A stretch of DNA of 64,000 bases from BOG-1155 sp050012495 (lineage in GTDB: Bacteria; Desulfobacterota; Syntrophorhabdia; Syntrophorhabdales; WCHB1-27): contig JBEKHB010000010.1 in the NCBI GenBank assembly GCA_050012495.1, positions 19,667 through 83,666 on the forward strand, given 5' to 3'. Below the pieces are notes generated by a model. That model did no database searches, had not been told where the DNA came from, and saw only the letters and a program-made list of their open reading frames with translations. The translations under genes and the position numbers were made by a program. Within the stretch, counting starts at the first letter, position 1. Each line of letters begins with the position of its first letter. Shown here piece by piece: positions 52,559 through 62,411 of this stretch.

Positions 52559-53185
52559 ATGGGCAGCATCGTTTCCTATACGTTTGAAGAATACGCCGCG
52601 ATCGTAAAGTCTTTTCACGGCAGCACGGCCCCTGGTGTCATAATAGGCGGCTTCATGGTCGACCTTGCTCACGGGAGCCTGCCCGAGGGCGGAGTGTACG
52701 ATGTCATCTGCGAGACGGCAAAATGTCTGCCCGACGCAGTCCAGCTCCTGACCCCCTGCTCCATAGGTAACCGGTGGCTCAAGATCATCGACGTGGGTCG
52801 ATATGCGCTGACTTTTTATGAGAAAAGAACGGGAGCGGGGGTACGCGTCTACCTTGATTGCGCAAAGCTGGAGAGTTGGCCGGAAGTAAGGGCCTGGTAT
52901 CTGAAGCTCAAGCCGAAGGAGGCGCAGGACGACGAATTGCTTCTCCGTCAGATCAGGGAAGCGGGAAGAGAGATGTGCAGCGTCGAGAGCGTCCAGGTCT
53001 CTCCCGGCTTCTTCAAAAAACAGCAGAGCGGTCCGATTTCCATCTGTCCCTCGTGCGGTGAAGCCTACCATGCCGCGGACGGCGCCATCTGCCCCGCCTG
53101 CAAGGGCGGGGTGCTGCCCTATCCGTCAGGAAATGGCTTGGCTGAGAAGGACCCCCTGGGCGGGGTCGCGGGCGGGCGCGGATGA
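52559..53185 (+). CDS. FmdE-like protein with C-terminal zinc ribbon
   Basis: 208 residues from ATG 52559. The FHGSTAPGVIIGGFMVD start, LPDAVQLLTPCSIGNRWLKI and DVGRYALTFYEK match the FmdE family, first named from a molybdenum formylmethanofuran dehydrogenase operon. Two CxxC pairs (CPSC, CPAC) form a C-terminal ribbon. Function is not settled; a link to Mo/W enzymes is possible, and one is encoded at 59,855. Longer upstream starts are not backed by a ribosome site. Confidence 0.8.
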   Translation: MGSIVSYTFEEYAAIVKSFHGSTAPGVIIGGFMVDLAHGSLPEGGVYDVICETAKCLPDAVQLLTPCSIGNRWLKIIDVGRYALTFYEKRTGAGVRVYLDCAKLESWPEVRAWYLKLKPKEAQDDELLLRQIREAGREMCSVESVQVSPGFFKKQQSGPISICPSCGEAYHAADGAICPACKGGVLPYPSGNGLAEKDPLGGVAGGRG

Positions 53186-53217
53186 GGGGTCCTTCTCGCT
53201 GCCGGGGAAAGCGGTCG

Positions 53218-53331
53218 ATGAAGGGGTATGAGGATCTGAGGATAGCCCCGGAAGTGGAGTTGGCCCTCCGTAAGAGGGCAATCAGGGCGGAGAAGAGCCG
53301 GAAGGTGCTGGTCCACGTCCTGGAGACATAG
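53218..53331 (+). CDS. Possible 37-residue basic peptide
   Basis: ATG 53218 to TAG 53331 encodes a helical, Arg/Lys-rich peptide (APEVELALRKRAIRAEKSRK). It sits between the FmdE-like gene and the TRAP operon. The ribosome-binding site is weak and no homologue is recognised. Confidence 0.25.
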   Translation: MKGYEDLRIAPEVELALRKRAIRAEKSRKVLVHVLET

Positions 53332-53355
53332 ACCCAAAATAAGGGGGGGGTTACT

Positions 53356-54378
53356 ATGTACAGGTATACCGCACGATTGTTATTGGTTTCTGTCGTTATC
53401 ACGACATGTTTTCTCGTATCGACGACGCTTCACGCAGAAGAGACGGTGATCAAACTAAGGTATTCAGACTATTTGCCTCCTACCGTTTATGTATCCGTCC
53501 TGTTCGACCAATGGTGCAAGGAGGTGGAGAAGAGGACCAACGGGAGGGTGAAGATCACCCATTTTGCGGGAGGGACCCTCAGCCCGATTGCGCAGACCTA
53601 TGATACGCTCGTGAAGGGTGGATTCGAGTTAGGCACGTCTGCTTTTTCTTACTCGACAGGACGGTTTCCTTTGTCGGACGTACTCGATCTCCCTTTGGCC
53701 TATACCACAGGCTATCAGGCTGTGAAGCTGGCAAATGAGTATTACAAGAAGTTCAAGCCAAAAGAGCTCGACGATGTCCAGGTCATGTATTTATATGCTC
53801 ACGGCCCAACCTATATTCACACGAAAAAGCCGATCTCTAAGCTTGATGAGATAAAGGGCCTGAGGATAAAATCGACGGGATCGAGTGCAAGAATAGTGAC
53901 TGCGCTGGGGGGGACACCGGTAACCATACCACTTCCGGAAACCTATGACGCTTTAAAGAGGGGTCTCGCTGACGGCCTTATTCACCAGATGGGGGTGCTT
54001 AAGACCTACAGGTTCGGCGAAATATTGAAATACACCTTGATAGACAACGGCATGTCGAACACTACAGCATGCTTCGTTGTGATGAACAAGCAGAAATGGG
54101 CCTCCCTGCCAAGGGATATCCAGAAAGTTATCGAAGCGATCAATGAGGAGTGGATCGAGAAACATGCATTAGGCGCCCTGGAGGAGGACAGAGAGTCTGA
54201 GGCCTTTTTGATCAAGTCGGGCGGCCACATACTGCGTGTCTCAAAAACGGAGCGGGAAAAGACGGCTGCAAAGATGAAGCCTGTTTTCGATGAATACCTC
54301 CAGAGCACGAGGGCAAAGGGATTGCCTGGTGACGAAGCGCTGAAGTTCTGCCTGGACTACGTCAAGGCTCATCCGTGA
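53356..54378 (+). CDS. dctP: TRAP transporter substrate-binding protein DctP
   Basis: 340 residues with a Sec signal peptide (residues 1-27, ending LHA-EE). The mature part starts IKLRYSDYLPPTVYVSVLFD and contains GGFELGTSAFSY, GLRIKSTGSSARIVTALGG (the Arg that binds carboxylate) and ETYDALKRGLADG, as in the DctP family. It captures an organic acid in the periplasm and hands it to DctQM encoded next. Ligand identity is open; the following CoA ligase suggests an aromatic or related acid. Confidence 0.92.
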   Translation: MYRYTARLLLVSVVITTCFLVSTTLHAEETVIKLRYSDYLPPTVYVSVLFDQWCKEVEKRTNGRVKITHFAGGTLSPIAQTYDTLVKGGFELGTSAFSYSTGRFPLSDVLDLPLAYTTGYQAVKLANEYYKKFKPKELDDVQVMYLYAHGPTYIHTKKPISKLDEIKGLRIKSTGSSARIVTALGGTPVTIPLPETYDALKRGLADGLIHQMGVLKTYRFGEILKYTLIDNGMSNTTACFVVMNKQKWASLPRDIQKVIEAINEEWIEKHALGALEEDRESEAFLIKSGGHILRVSKTEREKTAAKMKPVFDEYLQSTRAKGLPGDEALKFCLDYVKAHP

Positions 54379-54469
54379 CATGTGGCCGGCAATGCGACGG
54401 GGGTTCCGGCTCCGAGCGTGCTCCCCTGCATATTCCTGAGGTACGGTGATAAAGTAAAAGGAGAACGAC

Positions 54470-54955
54470 ATGGATCGCTTGATCGATGCATGGCTTAAGG
54501 TGGGCATATCAACGCATGTGTTCGCAGGCATCATCCTCGCGATCATGTTTCTGGTAACTCTTGCAGACGTTACCTTGCGCTTGGTCTGGACGCCGATCCC
54601 AGGCGCTTACGAGCTGATCTCCTTTCTCGGAGGGCTCGTAATAGGGTTTGCCGTTCCCCATACATCCCAGGTGAAGGGGCACATAAATGTTGATTTCGTG
54701 ACTGAAAAAATGGCGGAGAGACCAAGGAATGTCGTCGATGCAACTACCCGGTTGATGGCGATGATTTTCTTCCTTCTCATTGGGTGGAGTCTTATTTCCA
54801 TCGGAATGGACCTTCACACAACAAAGGTAGTGAGCCCGACTTTTTTCAAAGTCCCCTATTACCCTGTGGCCTTCGGTTTGGGTCTGGCCTTTCTGATCCA
54901 GGCCGCCCAATATTTCCTTGACTTCTTCAGGATCTGCAGAGGCAGCCATGAGTGA
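54470..54955 (+). CDS. dctQ: TRAP transporter small permease DctQ
   Basis: 161 residues with four membrane helices (about 18-38, 52-72, 94-115, 128-150). IPGAYELISFLGGLVIGFAV and HTSQVKGHINVDF are typical of DctQ. It partners the large permease; the two genes overlap by eight bases (ATGAGTGA). Confidence 0.9.
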   Translation: MDRLIDAWLKVGISTHVFAGIILAIMFLVTLADVTLRLVWTPIPGAYELISFLGGLVIGFAVPHTSQVKGHINVDFVTEKMAERPRNVVDATTRLMAMIFFLLIGWSLISIGMDLHTTKVVSPTFFKVPYYPVAFGLGLAFLIQAAQYFLDFFRICRGSHE

Positions 54956-56255
54956 CATCACCCTGGGACTGGGCGCCATCTTCGTGCTCCTGCTTTTTTT
55001 CCTTACCGGGATCGAAATAGCCTTTGCCATCGGCATTATCGGTTTCATCGGTTATGCCTATCTCGTCTCCTTCAGCGGCGCACTGAATGTGCTGGGCAAG
55101 GATTTTTTTGACACCTTCGTATCCTATGGCCTCACGGTGATCCCTCTCTTTGTGCTCATGGGGCAAGTGGCATACCATTCAGGGACCGCCCGAAAGATGT
55201 ATGACGCTGCATACAGATTTGTGGGTCATGTCCCGGGGGGTCTCGCCATGACCACGATAGTGGGGGCAACCCTCTTCAAGGCCATGTGCGGATCTACGTT
55301 TGCCACGGTGGTGGCTTTCTCCAGTATCGCCGTCCCCGAGATGCTCCGCTACGGGTACAGCAAGAAGCTCGCCACAGGGCTCGTCGCCACGGTGGGGACC
55401 CTGGGGATGATCCTGCCGCCGAGCGTGCTGCTCATCATTTTCGGCCTTATAACCGAACAGTCCATCGGAAGGCTCTTCCTGGCCGGTCTTGTACCCGGGC
55501 TTATGCTCTCATTTTTCTTTATGAGTATCGCCTGGGGATGGGTGAAGCTCTATCCGGAGACCGCCCCCAGGGGTGAGAGATTCACCTGGAAGGAAAGGAG
55601 CCGCTCCATCCCGGAGTTCCTCTGGGTGGCCGCCATATTTGCTTTGGTCATCGGCGGCCTCATGGAGGGGATCTTCAGCCCAACCGAAGGAGGCAGCATC
55701 GGGACGGCTGCGATCCTTATCCTGGCCTTCTGGAAGGAGAAATTCAAAGTAAAGAACCTCATCAAACCCATCGACGAAGCGCTACGGACGGCCTGCATGG
55801 TTGTCATGATCATTGCCTGTTCAACCGTGTTCGGCCATTTTCTGACTATCACCGAGATCCCTATGGTCGTCGCAGACTGGACCGCCGGCCTCAGCATCAA
55901 CCGGAACATCATCGTGATCATCATCATTTTTATCTACCTCATCGGAGGGTCCTTCATCGATGATCTTGCCTTCATGATACTGGCGACCCCCATTTTCTAC
56001 CCGGTCGTTATGAAGCTGGGCTTCGATCCTGTATGGTTCGGCATTATCATCGGCGTTACTATCATGATCGGTGTGGTCATCCCGCCTGTGGCTATCGCGG
56101 TCTTTCTGGTGAAGCAGATTACCGGTGAACCCTTCAATGTCATCTATGGTGGTGTCTATCCCTTTCTCGTCGGTCTCGTTGTGGCTCTGATCCTGTTGTT
56201 TTTCTTCCCTCAGATCGCGACATTCCTCCCTAATATGCTTATGGGAAAAGCATGA
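54948..56255 (+). CDS. dctM: TRAP transporter large permease DctM
   Basis: 435 residues from ATG 54948, overlapping dctQ. About 12 membrane helices; GATLFKAMCGSTFATVVAFS, GTLGMILPPSVLLIIFG and the later GGSFIDDLAFMILATPIFYP are characteristic of DctM. It moves the substrate across the inner membrane in symport with sodium. The operon probably continues into the CoA ligase gene 74 bp downstream. Confidence 0.92.
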   Translation: MSDITLGLGAIFVLLLFFLTGIEIAFAIGIIGFIGYAYLVSFSGALNVLGKDFFDTFVSYGLTVIPLFVLMGQVAYHSGTARKMYDAAYRFVGHVPGGLAMTTIVGATLFKAMCGSTFATVVAFSSIAVPEMLRYGYSKKLATGLVATVGTLGMILPPSVLLIIFGLITEQSIGRLFLAGLVPGLMLSFFFMSIAWGWVKLYPETAPRGERFTWKERSRSIPEFLWVAAIFALVIGGLMEGIFSPTEGGSIGTAAILILAFWKEKFKVKNLIKPIDEALRTACMVVMIIACSTVFGHFLTITEIPMVVADWTAGLSINRNIIVIIIIFIYLIGGSFIDDLAFMILATPIFYPVVMKLGFDPVWFGIIIGVTIMIGVVIPPVAIAVFLVKQITGEPFNVIYGGVYPFLVGLVVALILLFFFPQIATFLPNMLMGKA

Positions 56256-56329
56256 TGGATGCCCTAAAACCGATAGCGAGTGGAGCATAGCGGTGAAAAT
56301 ATTTTTAAAAGTGAAAGGAATAACTCTCA

Positions 56330-57967
56330 ATGTCTGTTATCCCTGAAGACTATCTACCACCTTTCGATCACCTCCCGAAAAAGATTTATCGTTTGCCGGA
56401 GCTGCAAGTGCCTCAAAATATAAACATTGTCGATTTCTCCATCGACAGGCACATACGGGCCGGTCTCGGTGATAAGGTGCTGCTTTATTTCCGAGAGCAA
56501 AAAATCACCTATTCGGATATGCAGCAGCGTATCAATAGATTTGCCAATGCGCTTAAGGGCCTCGGTATCGGGAGAAACGACAGGGTTATGCTCCGGTCAC
56601 CCAATAACCCTGAAATATTCATTGCCAACTTTGCCTGCTGGCGGATAGGGGCCATCCCGGTGCCGTCGCAGCACTTGCTTCGCGCAGACGAGATAGCCTT
56701 TCGTGCCAACGATTCAGAGGCTAAAGCCCTGGTTGTGAGTTCCGACACATTCGCGGACGTACGGGACTGCCTTGACAGGAGGCTCTTCAAAAGCGTGGAG
56801 GAAATCATCGTGTGCGGCACGAAGATAGAGGGGTTCCACTTTTACGATGACCTTGTAAAAAACCAGCCAATTGACGTCACGACAGAGCAAACCAGCAAGG
56901 ACGACTGGACTAATCTCATTTACAGTTCAGGAACTACAGGAAGACCAAAGGGAATTCTCGCCACTGCCGCGGATTTGATAAATATCGGAAGTTACGGTAG
57001 ACATATTAATCGTTTGAAACCGGATGATGTGGTGGGGGGGCATCCTGCACTCGGTTTTGCGTTTGGGCAGAGTCTCGTTTTGTATCCGGGGTTCAGCGGG
57101 TGCAGCGTCTCGCTGGTGGATAGGTTTGCTCCTGAAATCATGTTTGAGATGGTAGAAAAACACAAAATCACCGTACTCTTGTGCGTCCCTACTGCATTCC
57201 GCATGATGCTTGGCGTGATGGACGCGGAGAAAAAATACGACCTTAGCTCACTGAGGTTATGCCAAAGCGCCGGAGAAGCGCTGCCCGGAGACACATCAAG
57301 AGAATGGCGAAGACGCTTTGGAGTGCCAATACTCGATTCTGTCGGCTGTGGAGAGCTCGCCTACTGGCTGAGCACGACGGAAACTACACCGGATGACAAA
57401 CTCGATTCATCGGGTAAACCCATCCCGGGCGTTGAAGTCAGAATTGTGGATAACTCCTTTAAAGCAGTGCCAAAGGGCACAGAGGGCGAGATGCTGGTCC
57501 TGGGACCCTTGGGTACCCAGTACTGGCGAAGACCGGACAAACAGAAGCTCGCAATTGTGGACGGATGGAGTAGGACCGGTCTGATCTACCGGGAGGATGA
57601 AGACGGGTACTTCTGGTACCGGGGCCGGGACGACGACATGATTGTGAGTTCCGGATATAAAATACCGCCGGAGGAGGTGGAGCTCGCACTTGCGAGGCAC
57701 CCGTCTGTACAAGACTGTGCCGTGGTAGATGCCTCGGACCCCGTGAGAGGAACCATTGTAAAAGCGTTCATTGTCCTGAAACCCGGATACAGCGGGTCGG
57801 ATGCCTTGGCTGATGAAATTAAGAATTTTGTGAAGGAAAAGATAGAGATGTACAAGTATCCCCGGGAAATTGAATTCATCACCCAGAAAGAGATGCCCCG
57901 GGGTATCACCGGAAAAATCCAGCGATTTGCCCTAAGGGATAGGGAGAAAGAGAAGAGCAAGAAATGA
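56330..57967 (+). CDS. Aryl/acyl-CoA ligase (benzoate/2-aminobenzoate-CoA ligase-like)
   Basis: 545 residues. ANL motifs: LIYSSGTTGRPKGILA, SVGCGELAYWLS, GRDDDMIVSSGYKIPP and the catalytic Lys in GITGKIQRFAL. The overall pattern, including MLRSPNNPEIFIANFACWR and PALGFAFGQSLVLYPGFSG, is close to aromatic-acid CoA ligases of the benzoate and 2-aminobenzoate type. Located directly after a TRAP importer, it should activate the imported acid. It differs clearly from the ligase at 39,926. Confidence 0.85.
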   Translation: MSVIPEDYLPPFDHLPKKIYRLPELQVPQNINIVDFSIDRHIRAGLGDKVLLYFREQKITYSDMQQRINRFANALKGLGIGRNDRVMLRSPNNPEIFIANFACWRIGAIPVPSQHLLRADEIAFRANDSEAKALVVSSDTFADVRDCLDRRLFKSVEEIIVCGTKIEGFHFYDDLVKNQPIDVTTEQTSKDDWTNLIYSSGTTGRPKGILATAADLINIGSYGRHINRLKPDDVVGGHPALGFAFGQSLVLYPGFSGCSVSLVDRFAPEIMFEMVEKHKITVLLCVPTAFRMMLGVMDAEKKYDLSSLRLCQSAGEALPGDTSREWRRRFGVPILDSVGCGELAYWLSTTETTPDDKLDSSGKPIPGVEVRIVDNSFKAVPKGTEGEMLVLGPLGTQYWRRPDKQKLAIVDGWSRTGLIYREDEDGYFWYRGRDDDMIVSSGYKIPPEEVELALARHPSVQDCAVVDASDPVRGTIVKAFIVLKPGYSGSDALADEIKNFVKEKIEMYKYPREIEFITQKEMPRGITGKIQRFALRDREKEKSKK

Positions 57968-58049
57968 TGAGAAGAATAACGAGGCGGCATAGAGGGAGAT
58001 AGGCGACTTTAGAAGATGCCCAAGACATATTCAAGAAAGGAGAAAACAA

Positions 58050-58478
58050 ATGGCGCAAAAGAAGGCGTATCCGGTTTACGAGAATCTATTTACGTGGCCG
58101 TCTGATGAACCGCAGCTTATAGCAGGCAGATGTAGGACCTGCGGCACATATTATTTCCCGAGATCTTATGTGATGCATCACCCCGAATGCAAGAACAGAG
58201 AGGCGACGGAAGACGTATTACTGAGCCGCGAAGGAAAGCTGGACAGCTACACCGTACAGTGCTTTCCGCCGCCTCCGCCGTTCAAGAACCCGGATCCCTT
58301 TGTTCCCTACGGGATTGGGTGGGTCTCGGTTCCTGAAGGGCTGTCAATCCTGGGTATCATCACAGGGTGCAAACCTGAGGAAATCAAGATGCATATGGAT
58401 GTGAAACTCGTGGTGGAGAAGGTCTGGGAGGACAGCGAGGGTAACGATGTTGTCACTTGGAAATGGAAAAAAATATAG
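58050..58478 (+). CDS. DUF35 (Zn-ribbon/OB-fold) thiolase partner
   Basis: 142 residues. An N-terminal helix is followed by a zinc ribbon (CRTCGTYYFPRSYV ... ECKN) and an OB-fold (GKLDSYTVQCFPPPPPFK; GIGWVSVPEGLSILGIITG). DUF35 proteins form complexes with the thiolase encoded next to them, as in the BbsAB thiolase of anaerobic toluene degradation. The thiolase follows 52 bp downstream here. Confidence 0.88.
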   Translation: MAQKKAYPVYENLFTWPSDEPQLIAGRCRTCGTYYFPRSYVMHHPECKNREATEDVLLSREGKLDSYTVQCFPPPPPFKNPDPFVPYGIGWVSVPEGLSILGIITGCKPEEIKMHMDVKLVVEKVWEDSEGNDVVTWKWKKI

Positions 58479-58530
58479 GCCGTCGCGCGTGACCGGCAGC
58501 GATGCAGGCGATTAAAAGGAGGAGAAAAAG

Positions 58531-59712
58531 ATGAGAGAAGTCGTGGTAATAGGTGTAGGTTTGCACAACTGGGGTAAATTTCCTGATAAAACAGTCACGG
58601 AGATGTCAAGGGTTGTTGTTACACAAGCGCTTGAAGATGCAGGAATGGAATGGAAAGAGGTAGAAGAGGTAATGGCGGGGATATGGATATATGGAGGAGG
58701 AAGCGGCTTTAACCCCGGTGCGGCATTAACCGGGATAATGGGTGACATCGGTATCCCTACCGTCAATATTTATAATATGTGCGCCACATCAACCAATTGT
58801 TTCAGGGTCGCTTACAATTCAGTTGCAAGCGGGGCAAGAGATGTGGTCCTTGCTGTAGCGGCAGATAAATCGCCCTCCGGTTTCCTTACGGTTCTCGGGA
58901 GGCCTGACCCGACGGATCCTGATTGCATACGGTGGGCGATGACTGGAATGACCAACCCGGGCTATTGGGCCATTGACCTCCGGAAACGTATGGAGGAATT
59001 CGGAACTACCGAACGCCATCTGGCCAAGGCTAAGGTGGCGTCCAGTAAGTTCGGAGCCCTGAATCCCCGCGCTTTGTTCAGGAAGGTGTACACAGAAGAG
59101 GAGGTTTTGAGCTCCCCCATGGTCTGCGATCCGCTGAGATTATTGATGGTATGTGCCACAAGGGATGGTGCTGCGGCAGCTATATTGTGCAGTGCGGATA
59201 AGGCAAGAAAATACACAAGAAAACCGGTCATCGTGGCTGGAGTGGGTGAAGGGAGTTCATTATACGGAGACCCCACTGCGCGAATGGGCTTTATCTCCGA
59301 ACCGGCCAAAGGGACGGCTCCCATTCTCAGCGAAAGCTATGCGGCTTCACAGGCAGCCTACAAAACGTCCGGCATAGGGCCGGAGGATATAGATTTCGTC
59401 GAACTGCCTGACAATTCTTCATGGCACTACTTGCAATACCCTGAGACACTCGGCTTCTGGGGACCGGGCGAGACGGATAAGATGCTCGATGAAGAACAGA
59501 CATTCCTGGGAGGAAAGCTGCCTATCAACACCAGCGGAGGGATTGCCAGTTTTGGCGAGGCAACGTCTGCGAACGGATTGGCGCAGATATACGAAGTGGT
59601 GGTGCAGCTAAGGGGTGAGGCAGGAGAAAGACAGGTCCAGGGAGCGAAGGCTGGTATGACCCAGACCTATGGGATGGGGGGAAATAGCGGATCGGTCATA
59701 ATGAAAGTTTGA
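58531..59712 (+). CDS. Thiolase-family acyltransferase (DUF35-associated type)
   Basis: 393 residues of the archaeal/SCP-x-like thiolase group. The start VVVIGVGLHNWGKFPDKTV, the nucleophile Cys in YNMCATSTNCFR, and C-terminal NTSGGIASFGEATSANGLAQ and QTYGMGGNSGSVIM fit this group. With its DUF35 partner it probably cleaves a 3-oxoacyl-CoA, perhaps an aryl-substituted one as BbsAB does. Reaction direction and substrate are inferred from context only. Confidence 0.85.
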   Translation: MREVVVIGVGLHNWGKFPDKTVTEMSRVVVTQALEDAGMEWKEVEEVMAGIWIYGGGSGFNPGAALTGIMGDIGIPTVNIYNMCATSTNCFRVAYNSVASGARDVVLAVAADKSPSGFLTVLGRPDPTDPDCIRWAMTGMTNPGYWAIDLRKRMEEFGTTERHLAKAKVASSKFGALNPRALFRKVYTEEEVLSSPMVCDPLRLLMVCATRDGAAAAILCSADKARKYTRKPVIVAGVGEGSSLYGDPTARMGFISEPAKGTAPILSESYAASQAAYKTSGIGPEDIDFVELPDNSSWHYLQYPETLGFWGPGETDKMLDEEQTFLGGKLPINTSGGIASFGEATSANGLAQIYEVVVQLRGEAGERQVQGAKAGMTQTYGMGGNSGSVIMKV

Positions 59713-59854
59713 TATCTATAACGACATAGAGGTCTTTCACGTCACTATAAAAAACGCAGGGACAAGGCGATGCGGGACACGGGCGCAAGACAAAGACTTG
59801 TCTATGCCGCACACATCACGCGAGAAAACCTTTCACTAAAGGAGGAAGGATAGC

Positions 59855-61948
59855 ATGGAGTCAGAAAGACAATGGCATCATGTTTTCTGTCATGTATGCC
59901 CGGTCCACTGTGCCCGTAAGGTAATCGTTGAAAATGGCGAGATTGTGGAAGTTGAGCCGGATCCGGAAAGCGGTTACCACAGCGCCCGGTGTGCCTATAA
60001 CAAGAGTGAGATTATGAAAGAGGTTCGTTCACACGCGGATCGCTTAAAATACCCCCAGAGAAGGGTGGGGCCGAAAGGAGGGGGCAAGTGGGAGCGAATT
60101 TCCTGGGACGAGGCCCTGGATACCATCGCGACAAAGATCACGGAATACAAGACACAATTTGGCGCGGACAGCGTTGCGTTCTGTTTGGGAGAACCGAAGG
60201 AGATGGAGTTTGCATTCGCACAAAGATTTGCAAGTGCTTTTGGCACTGCGAATTGTGTGAGTCCGGGCAATTACTGAGGGGTGCCCCGGCTGGCAGGTGC
60301 CAGCTCCGTCTATGGGATTACCTTCGTGCCGGACCCCGGTCCTGAAACAGGCCTTCTGCTGCTTTGGGGCTCTAACCCGATAGGCTTGATGGGCGGTGAA
60401 TTGATGGAGAGCATCCGGGCAGCCACGTCCGCAGGCGCCAGGGTGATGGTCATCGATCCGAAGAGGATCCAGCTTGCCAAGAAGGCCGACCTCTGGATCA
60501 ATCCAAGACCGCAAAGCGACGGTGGTTTGGCGATGGGCATCATCAAGGTGATTATCGAAGAGAAGCTTTATGATTTCGACTTCATATCGAAGTGGGCCGT
60601 TGGGTTCGAGGACCTTGAGAGAGAAATAAAGAACTTTTCGCTCGAGGATGTGGAGAGGGCAACCTGGGTGTCAAAGGCCCGGATGGAAAAAATAGCGAGG
60701 ATGTTGACGGACCCGAAAAACCAACCCGTCTGCTACTTCGAAGGAAATGCCTTGGAGAGAAGTATCCACGCTTTCCAGACAATCCGCGCCGTTGCTATCT
60801 TAAGGGCTCTTCTCGGCAACCTCAACGTTCCCGGTGGGAATACCCTGTTGACGCCTGCTCCCTTTGCAAGGATGGGACGCTTCTATTTTCCGAAAGGCAA
60901 TGAGAGGAAAATCGAGAAAGGGCTTTGCAGCCCTTTTCGCGTGGGCATGACGGCTGCCTACGTGCCCCCGCAGTCATTTGTCAGGGCTATACTCGATGAA
61001 AAACCCTATCCCATAAAGGCCGCCATAAACATTCTGACCAACCCCATGGTGAGCTATCCCGACAGTGAGGCCACCTACCAGGCGCTCATGAAGCTTGAGT
61101 TTTTTGTCGTATCGGAATTGTTCCCCACGCCCACGTCAGCGGTTGCCGACATCGTTCTTCCCGCTGCCTGGGGAAACGAACATGATGCGGTGGGGTACTG
61201 GCCTGGCTGGCAGATGGGAATTCGCGCGTATCCCAAGATTGTCGAGCCGCCGGGAGAAGCCAAACCTAACGCCGAATGGATAAATGAGCTTGCGAAAAGG
61301 GTTGGGCTCCGGCGGTATTTTTGGGATAAGTGGGAAGATTGTCTGGACGAGATACTCGAGCCGGCCGGTATGACTTTTGAGCAGCTCAAGGAGAAGCGGC
61401 TGCTTAAAGCAACAAAGGATTTCAGGAAGCCGGAGGATGGGATTTTCAGAACCCCATCGGGCAAGGTGGAAATATACTCTCAGGCATTGAAACAACAAGG
61501 TTATCCGCCAATCCCGACTTTCAAGGAATTGACCGAGTTCCGTTTCGAGCCTTCCGAAGAATATCCCCTGCTGATGTTTAACGGCAAAGAAGCGGCTTAT
61601 ATGAATAACGGATATAAGCATGTAAAGTTGGCCAGAGCTCTGAAGCCCTATCCCACCGTGGATCTGAACCCTGAGACGGCGAAGAAGCTGGGTCTCAAAG
61701 AAGACGAATGGATCTACATTGAAACCACGAAAGGGAGGGTGAAGCAGATCCTTAAGCTTGATGCCGACCTTCACCCTAAACTGGTATTCCCATCCATGGG
61801 ATGGTGGTTTCCTGAAGAACCTGACGACCTTTTCCGATTTAGAAAATCGAACATTAATGTGCTTACGCACAGCGAACCGCCCTATGACCCTGAGGTGGGC
61901 GCGGTGGAGTTAGGGGCCATCCCGTGTCGGGTTTATAGGGCTGACTGA
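59855..61948 (+). CDS. Selenocysteine-containing Mo/W-bis(pyranopterin) oxidoreductase
   Basis: 697 residues if TGA 60275-60277 is read as selenocysteine 141; both halves are in one frame and join without loss. N-terminal 4Fe-4S motif CHVCPVHCARK plus SARCAYNKSE, then GGGKWERISWDEAL, the active-site segment SPGNY-Sec-GVPRLAG, WGSNPIGLMG, VIDPKRIQLAKKADLWI, and a C-terminal cofactor domain. In relatives the residue at this place is the Cys or Sec that binds the metal (Cys141 in acetylene hydratase, from memory). No Tat signal, so it is cytosolic. The SECIS hairpin follows at 60,289. It lies downstream of the DUF35/thiolase pair and may reduce, hydrate or oxidise a CoA-linked intermediate. Confidence 0.85.
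60278..60305 (+). promoter_or_regulatory. Bacterial SECIS element
   Basis: Eleven bases after the TGA begins a six-base-pair stem GCTGGC (60289-60294) / GCCAGC (60299-60304) with a closing G-T pair and the loop AGGT. Stem length, the GGU-type loop and the 11-nt distance agree with the E. coli fdhF SECIS that recruits SelB. It lies inside the reading frame, as bacterial SECIS elements do. Confidence 0.8.
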
Positions 61949-62030
61949 TACTAGGGCTTCCGCCGCGTAGGGAGGCCTTTATTGTGATAAGATACTCTTC
62001 AGGGCCGGTAAACCTGAAATTGGTGTTGCT

Positions 62031-62294
62031 ATGCTGAAACTGCCTTCGAAGCGGTGGAAAAAAGCGCAGGCCAAAGCAGAGGATCAAGGGAGATGTATCC
62101 TCACTTTCACATCGCCCATTTACGATGAGCATGAACTGAGAGAGGTCGTGGAGGAAGATATTGAAACCTGTTTGCAACAGGGTGATCGTGTAATCGGCAT
62201 AGAATGGGACACAAAATCCGTGATGCTGGAGATTTCCGATTGCGAGACATTCAAGCGGAGACTCATATTTGTCAATATCCTTATTGAAGAATAG
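62031..62294 (+). CDS. Small unknown protein
   Basis: 87 residues. A basic N-terminus (LPSKRWKKAQAKAEDQGRC) leads to an alpha/beta pattern (ILTFTSPIYDEHELREVVEE ... VIGIEWDTKSVMLEISDCE). No family is recognised. It is between the selenoprotein and the radical SAM gene on the same strand, so it may belong to the same transcript. Confidence 0.5.
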   Translation: MLKLPSKRWKKAQAKAEDQGRCILTFTSPIYDEHELREVVEEDIETCLQQGDRVIGIEWDTKSVMLEISDCETFKRRLIFVNILIEE

Positions 62295-62411
62295 GGCCCC
62301 GTCATAGCCGGCGGCCTCCTCGTTGGCTGCCCGGCGCCGCTCCAGGGCGCACACGGCTGACGCCGGGCGCCTTTCGGCCACGAAGAGCGGGACCGGGTTC
62401 GAGAGGCTGAC

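Noticed and set aside
59761..59854. Small frame from ATG 59770 before the selenoprotein
   Set aside because: Ends in the ribosome-binding site of the next gene and has no coding features.
60281..61948. Separate gene starting at GTG 60281
   Set aside because: It has no Fe-S N-terminus or ribosome-binding site and is in frame with 59855-60277; it is the second half of the selenoprotein.
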